Origin: Diabrotica undecimpunctata
Taxonomy: Eukaryota; Arthropoda; Insecta; Coleoptera; Chrysomelidae
NCBI RefSeq assembly: GCF_040954645.1
Contig: NC_092806.1
Span: 111,955,231 to 112,019,230 of the forward strand
Length of the DNA stretch: 64,000 nucleotides
Direction of reading: 5' to 3'
Below the pieces are notes generated by a model, which was not told the DNA's origin, searched no databases, and saw only the letters and a list, made by a program, of their open reading frames with translations. The translations under genes were made by a program, and so were the position numbers. Below are positions 33,391 through 45,105 of the stretch, in pieces. How positions within the stretch are numbered: the stretch's first letter is position 1; every line of letters begins with the position of its first letter.

Positions 33391-35860
33391 ACTTTGCTTT
33401 ATTTAAATCTCCAGAGGGGATAGAATATGTCTGCCCTACTACAAAAAGGATTAGACATCTTATTGCCCATCCTAACAAAGATCTTTAGGGCTAGCATAGC
33501 ACTAGATTATATCAAATACTTCGACAACTGTAAGGTGTACATACACAATATAGGAGAAGACAACGCTCTACCTAAATCCTACAGGCCGATCAGTCTGATT
33601 TCATTCCTGATTAAGACAATAGAAAAAATTCTTGATATATTAAGAAAGGGCCATTGTGGGATCATCTTCTCAATGGTAACTAGCATGCATATCAAGAAGG
33701 AAAACTAACAGAAACAACACTAAAAGAAGTAGTTTAGAAAATCAATTTCTCCATTAATAATGAAAATATTGCATTAACCGCCTTTCTGGATATAGAAAGA
33801 CTATTTAGTAATGCACTACCAAATTTTCTTTATAATATAGCAGTATCAACAGGGATATTTGCTACCGTATGCAACTGGATAAAAGCAATACTGGAAAATA
33901 AGATTACCCTAACAGACTTGCAAGAAAAGGAGATTTTGGCAAAAACAGCTAAGGGGTACCCACATTGGGAGTGCTTTCTCTTCTACTGTGGTCACTTCTG
34001 AGAAATGACGTGATCCCGCTACTTGACACATAGGGGGTAGAAGTGTAGGCCTATAGTAATTATGGTAAAAGAAAAATATAATATTTTTTTATCCAGCATA
34101 TTCAAAATATATCTTTCCTAGGAGGCGCGACAGGGAAAAATAAAATAGCAGTAGCAAGTTTTACAAGAGACGGAACCTAGATAACATCTGGATGTCCCCT
34201 CTGTATGGAGAAACTGTCGGCGAGAATGAGGTCAAATATCTAGGAGTAATTCTAGATAAGCGGTTTACATGGAATGCTAATTTGATCATAACTAACAAAG
34301 CAAAGCTTTCCCTTTGGACATGTCGAATGATATGTGTAAAAACATGAACTATGAAACCCAAACAAATATACTGACTACGTATGACTGTATCCAGACCTAT
34401 AATATACTAATATGATGGTCGAAATGCCAACAAAAGATCACCAACGAAAATCTGAATAAGCTTTAACGACAAGCGTGCTTAATCACAACAGGAGCGATGT
34501 CTACTACTCCACCCGCTTCCATGGTGGTCATACTTGACCTCCTTTCATTACATATAATGATGGAGAAGTAAACTAAGGTAGGAGTACCCAGAAGACGGAT
34601 AAGATGCCAGGAAGCAAGGCAAAAGGATACTGGGATAAATTCTGGAGATATAATTAAAAATCATTCAGAGTTGAAAATGGTAGCAGATGCAATACAGCCT
34701 AAATATACATAAGGGCTTAGCCTTAGCGGAAGCCTAGTTAATTAATCACTTACTTTTTAAGCGAATTTTGATGCTATAGAGAAGTGCCTGCAGGGACTAA
34801 TAAAGAGGAACTGAAGGATCAGATCAATAAAAATTATATCTGATAACCAGGCAACATTACAGGCACTGAAATCAAATCGCATTGACTCATAAGGTAATTT
34901 GAAGTTGTTTTCAAAATCTTATTCGGATCGGAAAAAGTAACAAAGTAAGTTTACTCTGGGTGCTGTAACAAATTATATGCTAAAGACAAAAAAAAACAAA
35001 ACTTATATTGTTAATCAAATTTAGTAATATAAATATCGTACAAGATTAATAAATTTTAATTATTTATTAACGACAATTAATTTTATACAAAGAGAAAAAA
35101 TACTAAAAATTGTATATTAAAAATAAAAAAAATGGTTTAACAGTAAGTTTATAAAATTTAAATAATCAGAATCAGAAATATAATTCTCAACTCTATCTGG
35201 CTGATCGACCGAAGTGTGGTTGGTCTGTATGTGTTTACTTTTCGAGCGACCAAACAAGATAAGCGCCTAAAAAGGACCTCTCTGAGAACTGTCCATACAC
35301 TCAACTAAATATGTTCCATAAGTAAAAACTTAAACAGGCCTAATACCTATGCAACTATTTATACAAGGATGTATAGACCATTAACATAATTCAGGGCGTT
35401 AATCCTTTTAAGATGTAATAGTGCCTGTGGGCATACTGGCGTTAAAGGGAACGAATAAGAGGATCTACTTGCCAGGGAATGGGGGCAAGAAACATTCACA
35501 GGAAACGAAACTGTCGTTAACATAAAAAAAATCAGATTCAATGACTTTTACCCAAAGATCTAGTAGATATGAATAATACCGATCTGAGAGTCCAGTCTCC
35601 TAATAGGACACTGTTGCCTCAAGAAACACATGAAGGAAATCGTACTGACAGAGAGGGCGAATGTCAAAGTCTGTCAGGCTGATGACGAAGACGATAATGA
35701 ATTTTTTGAAAATTCTGCCTTCTTTAAAATTATTAATATTACTTTGATAAGTCCGATCCTGTCAAACAGCGTTCTCTTTATTTTACCTTGTCGCACACTA
35801 CACTTATCTCTAAGGTGCTTAAGATTTAATGAATTCGAAGTCTCTGTGTTATTTTACTGA
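33391..35860 (+). pseudogene. LINE with RNase H domain (LOA/I-like), heavily decayed
   Basis: Pieces in order: LPKSYRPISLISFLIKTIEK (RT motif 1-2, 33560-33620), NIALTAFLDIERLF (motif A region, catalytic AFLDIExxFxN, 33770), TAKGYPHWECFL (usual CPQGG lost), VYAYSNYG-like remains, SPLYGETVGENEVKYLGVIL (34195-34245), ATTGAMSTTPTA-like (34490), then RNase H pieces IISDNQATLQALKSNRI (34825-34880) and GHTGVKGNE-DLLAREWGQETF (35430-35490), and a terminal zinc-knuckle-like block GHCCLKKHMKEIVLT and NVKVCQADDEDD (35605-35695). AT-rich foreign DNA (about 34900-35360) splits the RNase H. The mix of RT, RNase H and final block fits LOA/I-type elements. Confidence 0.75.
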
Positions 35861-36244
35861 AATGTATTTTAGTAAATTGATATTTAATTCTTGGTCGTTG
35901 TCGATATGCGACACGCTACAATGCTGGGCCAGTACACAGAGAAAAAAATTTAAATCATAGCGAAAGCTATTTATTGTGGCATTTATTATTATCTTTTTGC
36001 TGTAATATCGTTGGGATAAACGATGCAATATTGAATAGACGTATTATTTTAACATCCCAAGAACAACAAGTCCCAAAAATCTACATAAATATTTACTAAG
36101 TAATTGTTAAAGTCTAAAATGAACAATAAATACCGAAAAAAAGTTGCCTTGGATTTACTTTAACTATACATAAAAAAAATGTGTACAATGGGAATAATTA
36201 TTTGTGTGTGCAGTTTACTGAATGATCTCTAACACCTTATCCAG
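35861..36244. other. No gene seen
   Basis: AT-rich DNA between two LINE remnants; no frame or repeat worth naming. Confidence 0.4.
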
Positions 36245-36433
36245 TGGTTTTATATGTGGTAAAACGCAAAGACAAAAGAAGTACAGAAAGACCCCTACTC
36301 GTTGAACTGACGATGTCAAGAAAATGTCAAGAAATTGAATGAAAAGTGCTCAAGATAAAGCACAATGGACCCAAATGACGGAGGACTATGTCCAGCAGTG
36401 GATGAAAAGGGCTGGGTGATGATGATGATGATG
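36245..36433 (+). pseudogene. LINE ORF2 tail with (GAT)n 3' end
   Basis: YRKTPTR-TDDVKK, then MKSAQDKAQWTQMTEDYVQQ and WMKRAG match the GRPxTRWxDDI...AxDRxxWRxMxEAYVQQW tail of non-LTR elements. It runs directly into (GAT)n at 36418-36433, the simple-repeat 3' terminus of that family. Another (GAT)n-tailed copy lies at 53215-53521. Confidence 0.75.
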
Positions 36434-36574
36434 AAAATGCAATATGGTAAAATTATTTTAAACCGGTTAGGTAGTTTAACAGCGTCTTGCCGTATTACCA
36501 TCATCCTTCCTTAATTCTCTATCCAAGGCATCCACTTTTCGTCGATTTTGGTCACCCATTGCTAGCTTAATATT

Positions 36575-36880
36575 CTGATTTTATAATGTACGTGGTCTGC
36601 TCCGTTTTCTTTTTCCTGGTGGTCTTAAATAAAATATTCTTATAAGCCATCGCTCATCAAGCAGTTTTTTAATAAATGTCCAAACCACTTTAATTACCGT
36701 TTTGCTATTCGGTTGAGTTTTTACTTCCTCATTACTTCTCCTTCCTATTCTTGATATTCTTGCGCTTCTCATTTAATTAATTTTTAGGTCTGCATTAAGA
36801 ATCTACATTTCTGAACCACAGCTCAAAACTAATTCGATTATGGGTATACCTATTCTTTTCTTATTTTTATTTTAGATATT
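36575..36880 (-). pseudogene. LINE RT tail fragment, third subfamily
   Basis: The minus strand reads IELVLSCGSEM, then RSARISRIGRRSNEEVKTQP (usual RRSxRxSRxxRxRNExIR), and ends RPPGKRKRSRPRT (usual PxGKRxRGRPxxTW). Short and 5' and 3' truncated. Confidence 0.65.
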
Positions 36881-37129
36881 TTTATCCTGCCAGAATGAAA
36901 TAGGATTTATCTACTTTGCTAAACTCGGTGTTTTATTTCACTACATTATACTACATCTACATTTCATGTTAAAAAACATATAGGGCTTTTTATAAAAATC
37001 TGTATTTCACTACCATTGAATTGAGATATCTGTATAGTTGGTTGCCTACCTGTACTCATAACTTTTATTAATCTTTAGTCCACCTACAATAATAGCCAAT
37101 TTACAAAATTTTCAACAAACTTATTATAT

Positions 37130-38690
37130 GGTTGAAAGATGCAATTAAGAGTAGAGGAATGAGAAAGAATAAGGAACAGGTTAAATTGATCTATAAGATA
37201 TAATAATTAATGGTACGTAGTCAGTTATTGTAATACTGATATTGAGAAATGGAATAAAATTTTAGTAAGAGTTACTAGAAGATTGTTAAGTGGGTTAGTT
37301 TTATAAAGGTTAAGATCTCTTATTATTATTAATAGTTTCCTAGATGTCAATTTAAAGAAACTTTTTGAAAAGTTTTTAAACAATGTCTACCCAAAACTTA
37401 TGTTAAAACAACTCATTTATAACACTCACTTTTATAATAGAGCTTTAGTAAATAATCCACAATTATTTACATACAAAAAAATACCTTACATAAAAAAATG
37501 AACATACCAAATTGTCCCACTTTTCAAAACATTTTCGAACATTAAATTAATTAAATACAATTCACTTCTAAATTCAAGATTATTCTCAAAAATAAAAGCT
37601 AAAACTCAAAATTCTTTAATGAGTAACATAATTTACCAAATAAATTGCAGTCAATGTCAAAGTTGTTATATTGGTTAAAGTCAACAATGGCTTATACAAC
37701 GTGCCATACAATACAAAAGTTACTGTAGCATAAGAAAAAACTTTTGTGCCATAGTAGACCAGCACTCGAAGCAGGACATAATCTTTATCAATGTAAAAAT
37801 CTAAGAACAATAAGAAAACTTCTAAATATATCAATTATAATACCAACCATTTAAGTAATATCTACTGCAACATACTAAACAATATATGATATGATAAATC
37901 TTAACCTTTAAAAACAAACTCACTTAATAATCTTCGAGTAATTCTACCTACAATTTTATTCTATTTCTCAATATCGTTATTACAATAACTGACTTCTTCT
38001 TCTTCTTCGTGTGCCATCTCCTCTAAGAAGGTTGGCAGCCATCATGGCAGTTCGCACTTTCGATACCGATGCTCTAAAGAGGTCAGCAGAAGTGCAGTTA
38101 AACCAAGCTCTCAAATTGTTTAACCAAGAGATGCGTCGTCTTTCGCGACTCCTTCTACCCTGTATTCTTCCTTATATTATTAATTGCAGCAGGTTATAAC
38201 GCTCGCCCCTCATGACATGTCCCAGATATTGCAGTTTTCTGACTTCAATTGTATTTAAAACCTCTTTATCTTTACTCATTCTTCTCAACACCTCGATATT
38301 CGTGACTCTATCCACCCAACTTATTCTTAATATCCTTCTGTAGGCTCATAACACGAAGGCTTTCAATCTGTCCGAAACATCTTTCTTTAATGTTCAAGCC
38401 TCCAACCCATAAAATAATACGGAGAACACGTAGCATCTCAGAAATCTTATCTTTAAAGAAATTGAAATGTCCCTGCTACAGAATACTTTTTTCAGTTTGT
38501 TGAAAGAATTTCTTGCCTGTCCTATTCTTGCCTTAATCTCTTCTGCGTACTCATTATTTTCGTTAATTATTGTACCCAGATATTTACGTATTTACATATT
38601 TACGTACCATCAATTATTACATTTTTTAGATCAACTTAACATGTTCCTGATTCTTTCTCATTCTTCTACTATTAATTGCATCTTTCCACC
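37130..38690. repeat. Imperfect inverted duplication around a PLE remnant
   Basis: The left arm 37130-37330 matches the reverse complement of two right-hand stretches: 38690-38605 (a LINE piece with AGATGCAATTAA-AGTAGA and AATTGATGGTACG) and 37995-37900 (GTCAGTTATTGTAATA-CGATATTGAGAAAT and on to AAAGGTTAAGAT). On the right a LINE tail of about 620 bp stands between those two stretches; on the left that segment is deleted. The PLE piece at 37335-37900 lies in the loop. Confidence 0.7.
37335..37900 (+). pseudogene. Penelope-like element: end of RT and GIY-YIG core
   Basis: The plus strand gives LDVNLKKLFEKFLNNVYPKL, QLFTYKKIPYIKK, then SNIIYQINCSQCQSCYIG followed by a stop and SQQWLIQRAIQYKSY. 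The I-x-C-x2-C-x3-YIG arrangement identifies the PLE-type GIY-YIG nuclease. Downstream VDQHSKQDIIFIN fits the catalytic C-terminal half. It is flanked by short inverted arms, as expected of PLE ends, but no hammerhead core is readable there. Confidence 0.7.
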
Positions 38691-38790
38691 TTATAATATT
38701 GATAACACTATCATAATAATAATTGTTTTCTTTAAATTATTCACTATTCAGTTATTCACTCTATAAAACATAATGTATTGCGGTTACCAT
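37994..38790 (-). pseudogene. LINE RT tail, nearly open
   Basis: The minus strand gives KMQLIVEE, IRKYLGTIINENNEYAEEIK, ARIGQARNSFNKLKKVFCSR, RFLRCYVFSVLFYGLEA, DRLKAFVL, AYRRILRISWVDRVTNIEVL, LQYLGHVMRGERYNLLQLII, GRRRISWLNNLRAWF-like (reads RERRRISWLNNLRAWF) and KVRTAMMAANLLRGDGT, then a GAAGAAGAAG 3' end at about 37994. A few stops lie upstream. Close in sequence to the copy at 26865-27646. No catalytic palm. Confidence 0.85.
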
Positions 38791-38887
38791 AACTCCCAAA
38801 TAAATTAAAATCAAACAAATGTCAATTAGATATGTTAGCCAAATTTAGATATTTATTCTTCTAGTTGTAAGTATTGAAATATTCACT

Positions 38888-39730
38888 TTGTTTGCATCCA
38901 ATAATTATTCTAATAAATTTACAGTCTTACGGAGTAGTAACCGTTTCATAAACTTTTATTCTCAACATCCACCTAAGATGAAAACAAATTTGGTTTTGGC
39001 CCTTAAAACTAGGGTTATCAACTTATCACACATCGAGTTCAGGGACAAGGGACTAAAAAGGTTGAGATCTATACTACAAGAGAACTCCTATCCCACAGGG
39101 CTTTTGAATAAACTCATTTTTGGTTCTCCTTTTCCTTTGCAATTTTCTGACAACCAAAATTTTCATAATAATGAGGCGAATGAGGTCCGACAACTGACAC
39201 AGACATTGACACAGAACACATCAGAGCTACCACAATCTAAAATAACATATGGTTGCCTACCCTATATTCCATTTCTCACACCTAAGCTATTAAACATTTT
39301 CAAAAATGTTAGTGGCTTAAAAATTGCAACTAAGAATGTGAAAACGGTATCGAAGTTGTACACAAAGACAAAGGATCCTTTCACAATACAGGAGTCATCG
39401 AATGATGTTTATTCTATACCGTGTGCCAACTGTGAAAACGTGTATATCGGAGAATCATCTCGTAATTTTCATAATAGAGTAATATCACATCGCAGCGACA
39501 TAAAAACCAAAAAGATAAACGCATGTGCGCTCACAGAACATGCATTAACTTTAAAACATGAATTTAATTTCGAGGATTCCTGTATTCTGGCTAAGGCAAA
39601 AAACCATTCAAAACGTGTTTTCTTGGAAATGTGTTTCATAAAATCTAATACGTCTTGTATAAATAAAAAGTCAAACATAGATAAATTGAGCAACATTTAT
39701 TGTTACTTACTGACAAAACATCAAAAATAA
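38888..39730 (+). pseudogene. Penelope-like element, open RT thumb and GIY-YIG endonuclease
   Basis: This is the best-kept PLE frame: 280 codons without a stop. After flanking codons, homology starts near 38925 with SSNRFINFYSQHPPKMKTNL, ALKTRVINLSHIEF, NSYPTGLLNKLI (RT thumb), then LPYIPFLTPKLLNIFKNV, NVKTVSKLYTKTKD, and the endonuclease VYSIPCANCENVYIGESSR, RVISHRSD, CALTEHALTLKHEFNFEDS, KRVFLEMCFIK, LSNIYCYLL. It keeps Cx2C, YIG, the conserved R/H pair and the late Glu, so the nuclease fold could still be made. The RT palm is missing, so the copy is 5' truncated and cannot retrotranspose by itself. Its 3' side has a hammerhead-like motif at 40121 and then (TA)n. Confidence 0.88.
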
Positions 39731-40114
39731 AATAAAGATTTACTTTTACATATACACACCGTAATACACCTGCATACAAAACATGTTGCATACTATCAAG
39801 ACAGGTTTAAGATACTACTTCCGTTAATATAATAGCAAGAGCTCTTAATTACTTTGTAATCACACTATTTTTGTGTTTTTTTTTTCTGCTCTCTATGGAT
39901 CAGTCAAAACACACCATGAAAAGATGTCACTAACAAAATTTAAACTTTCCAACTAAATTTTAAAATGTATATTGTCCATTATTTTAAATGTTATATTTTA
40001 TATGTGTGTTTTTAATTTTGAGTGTCGTAGCTTTAGAAAAATAATCTCAACGACTAGTAAGTTGTAATGACAATTTGAGATATGTTGTAAATATTTACAC
40101 TTTCTTCTAATTAC
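39731..40114. other. 3' non-coding end of PLE
   Basis: Between the PLE stop codon and the hammerhead-like motif, probably the element's terminal repeat. AT-rich, no frame. Confidence 0.5.
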
Positions 40115-40160
40115 AGTGTCTTGAAGAAGGAATAAAAGGATTCCGAAAGCTCGACCAAAA
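40115..40160 (+). ncRNA. Hammerhead-like motif at PLE 3' end, one core change
   Basis: TTGAAGA at 40121-40127 (C3 changed to U), stem II hairpin GGAAT-AAAAGG-ATTCC, GAA at 40145-40147, palindromic AGCT as minimal stem III, C17 at 40152, and a stem I closed by GTC/GAC. Only C3 departs from the consensus. It is about 390 bases after the PLE frame on the same strand, as expected for the PLE terminal repeat. Confidence 0.65.
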
Positions 40161-40228
40161 GTCAAAAGAGTGTTTCTATAACATTCCGACCAAACCTACT
40201 GACTGCAGCCCTAATAAACTGTGTTGTT

Positions 40229-40525
<297 letters not shown>

Positions 40526-41487
40526 AGTTCTTGTCAATATTTTTTTCATAATTAACAAAACACAAAACCTTCTTTTTGTTGGTTTCATGAATTTTTACGT
40601 CATTATAATGGGACAGGATTTCCACATCATTTCCGAAACCAAACTTTTCTAGCTCATATCTTCACTTTGTATAAATTCGATTAGTAATAATTTTTAGAAA
40701 CGTGATACTGATCGATCAAAAGTCGTTACATTTTTTGCATTGTTGAATTTAGCGAACGGGACAAATTAACAAGTCTTGTGGAATTCTACCTATCTTTTCG
40801 ACATTTTGTAAGAACTTTGATAGTAACTTCATGGTGTCTTTTTGCGAAAATTTTATAATTTCGCCATAGAGAAATTCAAGTTTTTATACCTGAAGCTTTT
40901 TTGAACACAATCGCATCTTTCAGTGGTTAAAAAGTTATGTGAATCTCCAAAAAAATCAATATTTGATAATTACACGAATAAGGAAATAAATTGATGACTA
41001 CCGAAAGGTGCAATTTTTGTGATGAGTTTTTGGGGTTTGTTCAGTTTTACTTTTAAAGACGAATTGGTATTGCAACATGGAAGTAATTTTTTTAATTAGT
41101 TATCGGTAGACAACGGAATATACCATTATTATTAGGACAAAAGATTATTATACGTGAAGCAATAATTTCTTTCAGTGTATTCGTCATGCTTGCATCAACG
41201 TATCGAGTTAGCAGACAAAGGTAATAATGAATCTTCGTCTTTGTTTTGTTTTGAGTATTAAACTTCAATTAAGAATTACTTGCATACCGCAGATATGCCA
41301 ACAAAAGAAAACAAACTAGGAGGTAATATTAGCAGAATCTAAGAATTGATCAAATTACTTAACCCGTTGTTGGTAAAAGAACGTGATTAACATCTTATAT
41401 GTAAAAGCAAGTCGTTGTCTTATTAAAATGATTATTGTTGTCTTTAACAAGCGTTAGATTAACTTAATTATATTTATAAATAAATAA

Positions 41488-41488
<1 letters not shown>
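40526..41488. other. No gene seen
   Basis: AT-rich DNA with no frame, repeat or domain that I can support. Confidence 0.45.

Positions 41489-41569
<81 letters not shown>
41489..41569. repeat. (TA)n microsatellite, 81 bp
   Basis: TA dinucleotides with one TACATA interruption. About 120 bases to its right is a minus-strand hammerhead-like motif. Confidence 0.97.
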
Positions 41570-41572
<3 letters not shown>

Positions 41573-41679
41573 GGAATATGACCGTTTAATTTAATATAAA
41601 AAAAGTGCACTCGTAAGTGAATGGGATGTTTTTGGTCAATTTGGAGATAAAAAAGACAAGAGTTGTGTTACTTTATCTA

Positions 41680-41730
41680 TTTAATGAAGACGTTTCGCCC
41701 ACTGTTTAATGAGCATCATTATTTGATCAA
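41680..41730 (-). ncRNA. Decayed hammerhead-like motif (PLE end)
   Basis: On the minus strand ATGATGC stands for CTGATGA (two core changes), followed by a hairpin GCTCA...TGGGC, GAA, palindromic ACGT and C17. It lies near a (TA)n tract in the same order as at the other PLE ends, but no PLE coding sequence adjoins it. Confidence 0.5.
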
Positions 41731-42044
41731 AAAGAGTGTTATTAGCGATACATCAATATGAGAAACAATTAAGTAAATGATCTTGCCTTTAAAATATCTG
41801 TAGCGTTAAAATGGTATTAATGTAAAGAAACATCAAAAAGGCAAACATCAGAAATTAATCTAATAAATACATCAGCAAAAAAAAAAAATACAGAAACACA
41901 GAACGCGGGAAGATTCCCAATTTACGTAATTTTATATTAATTTTTTAATTTAACTTTTGACAACATTGATTGATTATTAAATCTGTCAAAAAATGTACTT
42001 ACCAAATTTGAAATGTTATATTAACAACGGCACGGCTAGGGTTC
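41731..42044. other. No gene seen
   Basis: AT-rich DNA, including an A-run near 41878-41888. Nothing recognised. Confidence 0.4.
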
Positions 42045-42375
42045 TTGACTGTTATGACCATATCATGCAAAATGAAGTATTTGAAAGCTCGAATGTCAGA
42101 ACTGATAATTTAATCTAATGCATTAAATAAGAGAACTGATATCAGCAACTTAAGCCAAATTTACCATGCACTAATACTAAAAAATTGGTTATTCCGTGTT
42201 CTACTTTTAATTATTGGTTTCTTCTTCAGTTTCTTTTATTATATCATACCTACCTATTATATCAACCTTTATGTTGGCATCTACAAAAGTTCCTTGAATC
42301 TCACCAGCTGATTGTCAGTTCTGACATTCGAGCATTCAAATACTTCATTTTGCATGATATGATCATAACAGTCAA
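42045..42375. repeat. Inverted repeat, 65-bp arms
   Basis: 42045-42109 pairs with 42311-42375 with three mismatches in 65 (core CATATCATGCAAAATGAAGT). The 201-bp spacer has no recognised frame. Fold-back or MITE-like structure; no target duplication seen. Confidence 0.85.
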
Positions 42376-42749
42376 AATCCCCGATGAAAACAGTTAGTTT
42401 CTGTTAACTGTGAAAAATCTATTTTTCTTTCAAAATCTGTTCGAAATATATCGGAATGAAAACCACAGCTTTTTTTCTCGTTGAGAACAAATTCAGTATT
42501 ATCAAATGTATCCTTACAGTGTATCTCGGGCACAGCTATCTTTAAATCTATTAGGAGTACCCTAAAACAATAACTTTCACTCACACTTTTTCTTTGTAAT
42601 CAATTGAATTAACTTCACTGCTTCTAAACTTTAACAACCGAGTTCTTCAAACATTTACTATAATATGATTCCCTTTCTTGGTTCCTCTATTTTCAACTTT
42701 TCTCTTTTCTCCTCCCAAAATAATTCCTTGCAATTCGCTTTTTCAATTT

Positions 42750-43085
42750 TGTGCCCGCCACACTTTTTTATGCTACTAAATTGAGAAAACCCATCTCTTT
42801 GAAAACATACCTCCCTCTGTCTTTTATAAAGTTTCTGTGTAATGTTTATAAATTAGAAAGTTATAGCGATTAAACTGTTGCGAACGGCGCTCAGGGTTTA
42901 TTTGGAGAAATGGGTCGTGGATAAATGAATGAAACAATGAAATTGGATTGGGGCAACTACAAAAAAATAAAACTAAGGGGTACTTACATGAATCTCCTGA
43001 AACAGACAAAATACAAGAAGGTCCTCTAGTTATATAAAATGGGACGCCGCTTTGAGGAAACTTCCTGCTGGATAAAAGAAAAAGG
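42750..43085 (-). repeat. Dispersed repeat, copy B (leader-like)
   Basis: Reverse-strand partner of 3055-3360 with the same ordered landmarks, including the conserved ATGTAAGTAC...TTTGTAGTT pair (near 42990-42950) and GTGTGGCGGGCACAAAAT near 42755. It looks the less decayed of the two. No protein recognised. Confidence 0.6.
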
Positions 43086-45003
43086 CACTTTTCTCCTAAA
43101 CAAACACAAGAAAAAAAAACTTTTTAAAATAAATAGACAAAATGGTTTAGGGAAAAAAATTAAACATTTATTGTTGTCTCACCACAAACATTTACAAATA
43201 CTTATGATGGTAATACAAAAAAATTACTATATAATTAGTTACAAAGATAAATATCAAAAATAACAAAGAAAAAACACTTACCATGTCCTATTAGTTTACA
43301 AACTCTTGAAGTTGAAGATACTAAAATTGTTACTGGGCGACAATTTGTAGAAGAAATAAATTATTAAAAATAAAAAAATATCTTTAAGCGAAACTATGCA
43401 TAGTGGTTAACCTTTTTCTAAAAAAAAAAACAAAAACAAACTAATGTCAAAGAATAAAACTAGCTGTCATATTATGTCAATATTGAATTTTAAAACTGAG
43501 AATAATTAATATGGCAGCTATGGCCACACCCTAAATTTATAATTTTAATTATTACAATTTCTTAAATTATTATGAAAGCAATTATTAGTTAAAAAAATGT
43601 CTATATTTACTTTAAAAGTTCAAACAAAAAAAAAAGTTACCTGGATTTCACTAAAAGGGTTAAGGATGCACTTAAGGATTTCTGAGGTTAAACTCACTGC
43701 CACACGAATAAATTTATCTCCAAACTGTGAAAAGATATTCTGAAACGGTTTCTTAGAACAAAGCAAATTGAGGTTAAAATCGGTACACTGGACACAAATT
43801 TTAGACTCGGCTTCTAAAAAAACTGGAACACATGTGGGTACTTTTCAGAGTTGTAGACGCCATATAACAAAAACCAGTGATTACTGTTATTTGAACTGAC
43901 ACATTACTTTAAGTATAAATCACATATTTTTAACAAATTAGCCGGTTTTTTCCGACTAAATTAAACACGTCTGCTTCCCACGGCCAATCTTTCAAACGTA
44001 TATAACTACACATACAGCACAATCAACTACCACAATACTACACATTTTCCCATGAAAAAAAGGCGAAAAACGAAAGAACTACGAATTTGGTGCTAAATTC
44101 GGACTCCAATAAAACTAAACACGCCTTTAACAGCGGCCGGCCTTACCGAGAGTGATATAGTTATCTTTAAAATTCATTCGCCCAATTCGGTATAAACAAA
44201 ACATATACGGTTAAATTCCTATTAACTTGGCTTCGATCCAGAATATTAAGCGGCTTCGATCAAAATAAAATACCAAAGAAATACGCGTCCGTGATATATA
44301 ACCAAACTTAAAATGTGCTTATATCGACTCGGCGACGAAAATGGATTGAAAATACGTTTTGGGTATTTTAACATATACGAGGGGATTTCAATATGTACCA
44401 AGGAATTTAAAAATGCTACAAGGTTAAAAATTCCTGATCTGTTGACAAACACATATTATCTTACCCAATTACTTAAGGATAGACAAAAGATACGATTATT
44501 CAATCGAAAACCTTCCTCGAAAGACTTTTTAACCGCAAAGCTTTATCGTTCATTATTAGACTGTAAACTACCTACCTAATTATACATTTTGGGGTGTGTG
44601 AAGGAAATTTCTGTTTCTTCTGCATTCCAGTACTTACAGCATATGAGAATCGTGACAGTTATTTATTCTTAAATTTAATTTTTGTTTTATTTTTAGTGTT
44701 AATGCCTTTAATTTTTTTATTCTATTGTAGTGATTTTTTCTTCTTATCTAACCTGTTCAAAGAGTTTAGTCAGATCTACAAATCACATATAGGCATGATG
44801 GTTAAATTCCTACATGTAGTACCAACATACGAAACCCTGCAACGAGTTCAATCAAAAGCCCTGCGCCAGATCGATGATACTCCAAATATTTCCTTTGAAC
44901 CTTTAGTAAGTTTGGACAAAGACTAAAACAATAAGTGCTTCTATAAAATTGTGTTTGTTATGTTCAAATCCAAATTTATGTTATGTCATGAATTATAGTT
45001 ACA
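43086..45003. other. No recognised gene
   Basis: A-rich to 43640, then mixed. Open frames at 44313-44579 (88 codons) and 44594-44926 (110 codons) are not recognised. The end of the second (LQRVQSKALRQIDDTPNI) faintly recalls the QxxQNKxLRxI block of Jockey-type RT tails, not enough for a call. Confidence 0.35.
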
Positions 45004-45105
45004 CTGTTATATGTCTTCTGAAGAAGACATATAACAGTAATTTATATTAAGGCCTATCTTTCCAGCTTCTCATAAGATGGAAAGATAGGCCTTAATATGA
45101 ATTAC
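45004..45105. repeat. Two adjacent hairpins at a LINE 5' junction
   Basis: Hairpin 1: perfect 15-bp arms 45004-45018 and 45023-45037, loop TGAA. Hairpin 2: 28-bp arms 45037-45064 and 45078-45105 with one mismatch, loop 13. The middle block is thus the inverted copy of both the target site and the first LINE bases. Confidence 0.9.

Noticed and set aside
35680..35700. CTGATGACGAAGAC, a hammerhead-like string
   Set aside because: It lacks stem II between CTGATGA and GAA, and is explained as coding remains of the LINE (QADDEDD).
44594..44926. 110-codon open frame with a hydrophobic N-terminal half
   Set aside because: Phe/Leu-rich because of T-rich DNA; only a faint Jockey-like tail, too weak to name.
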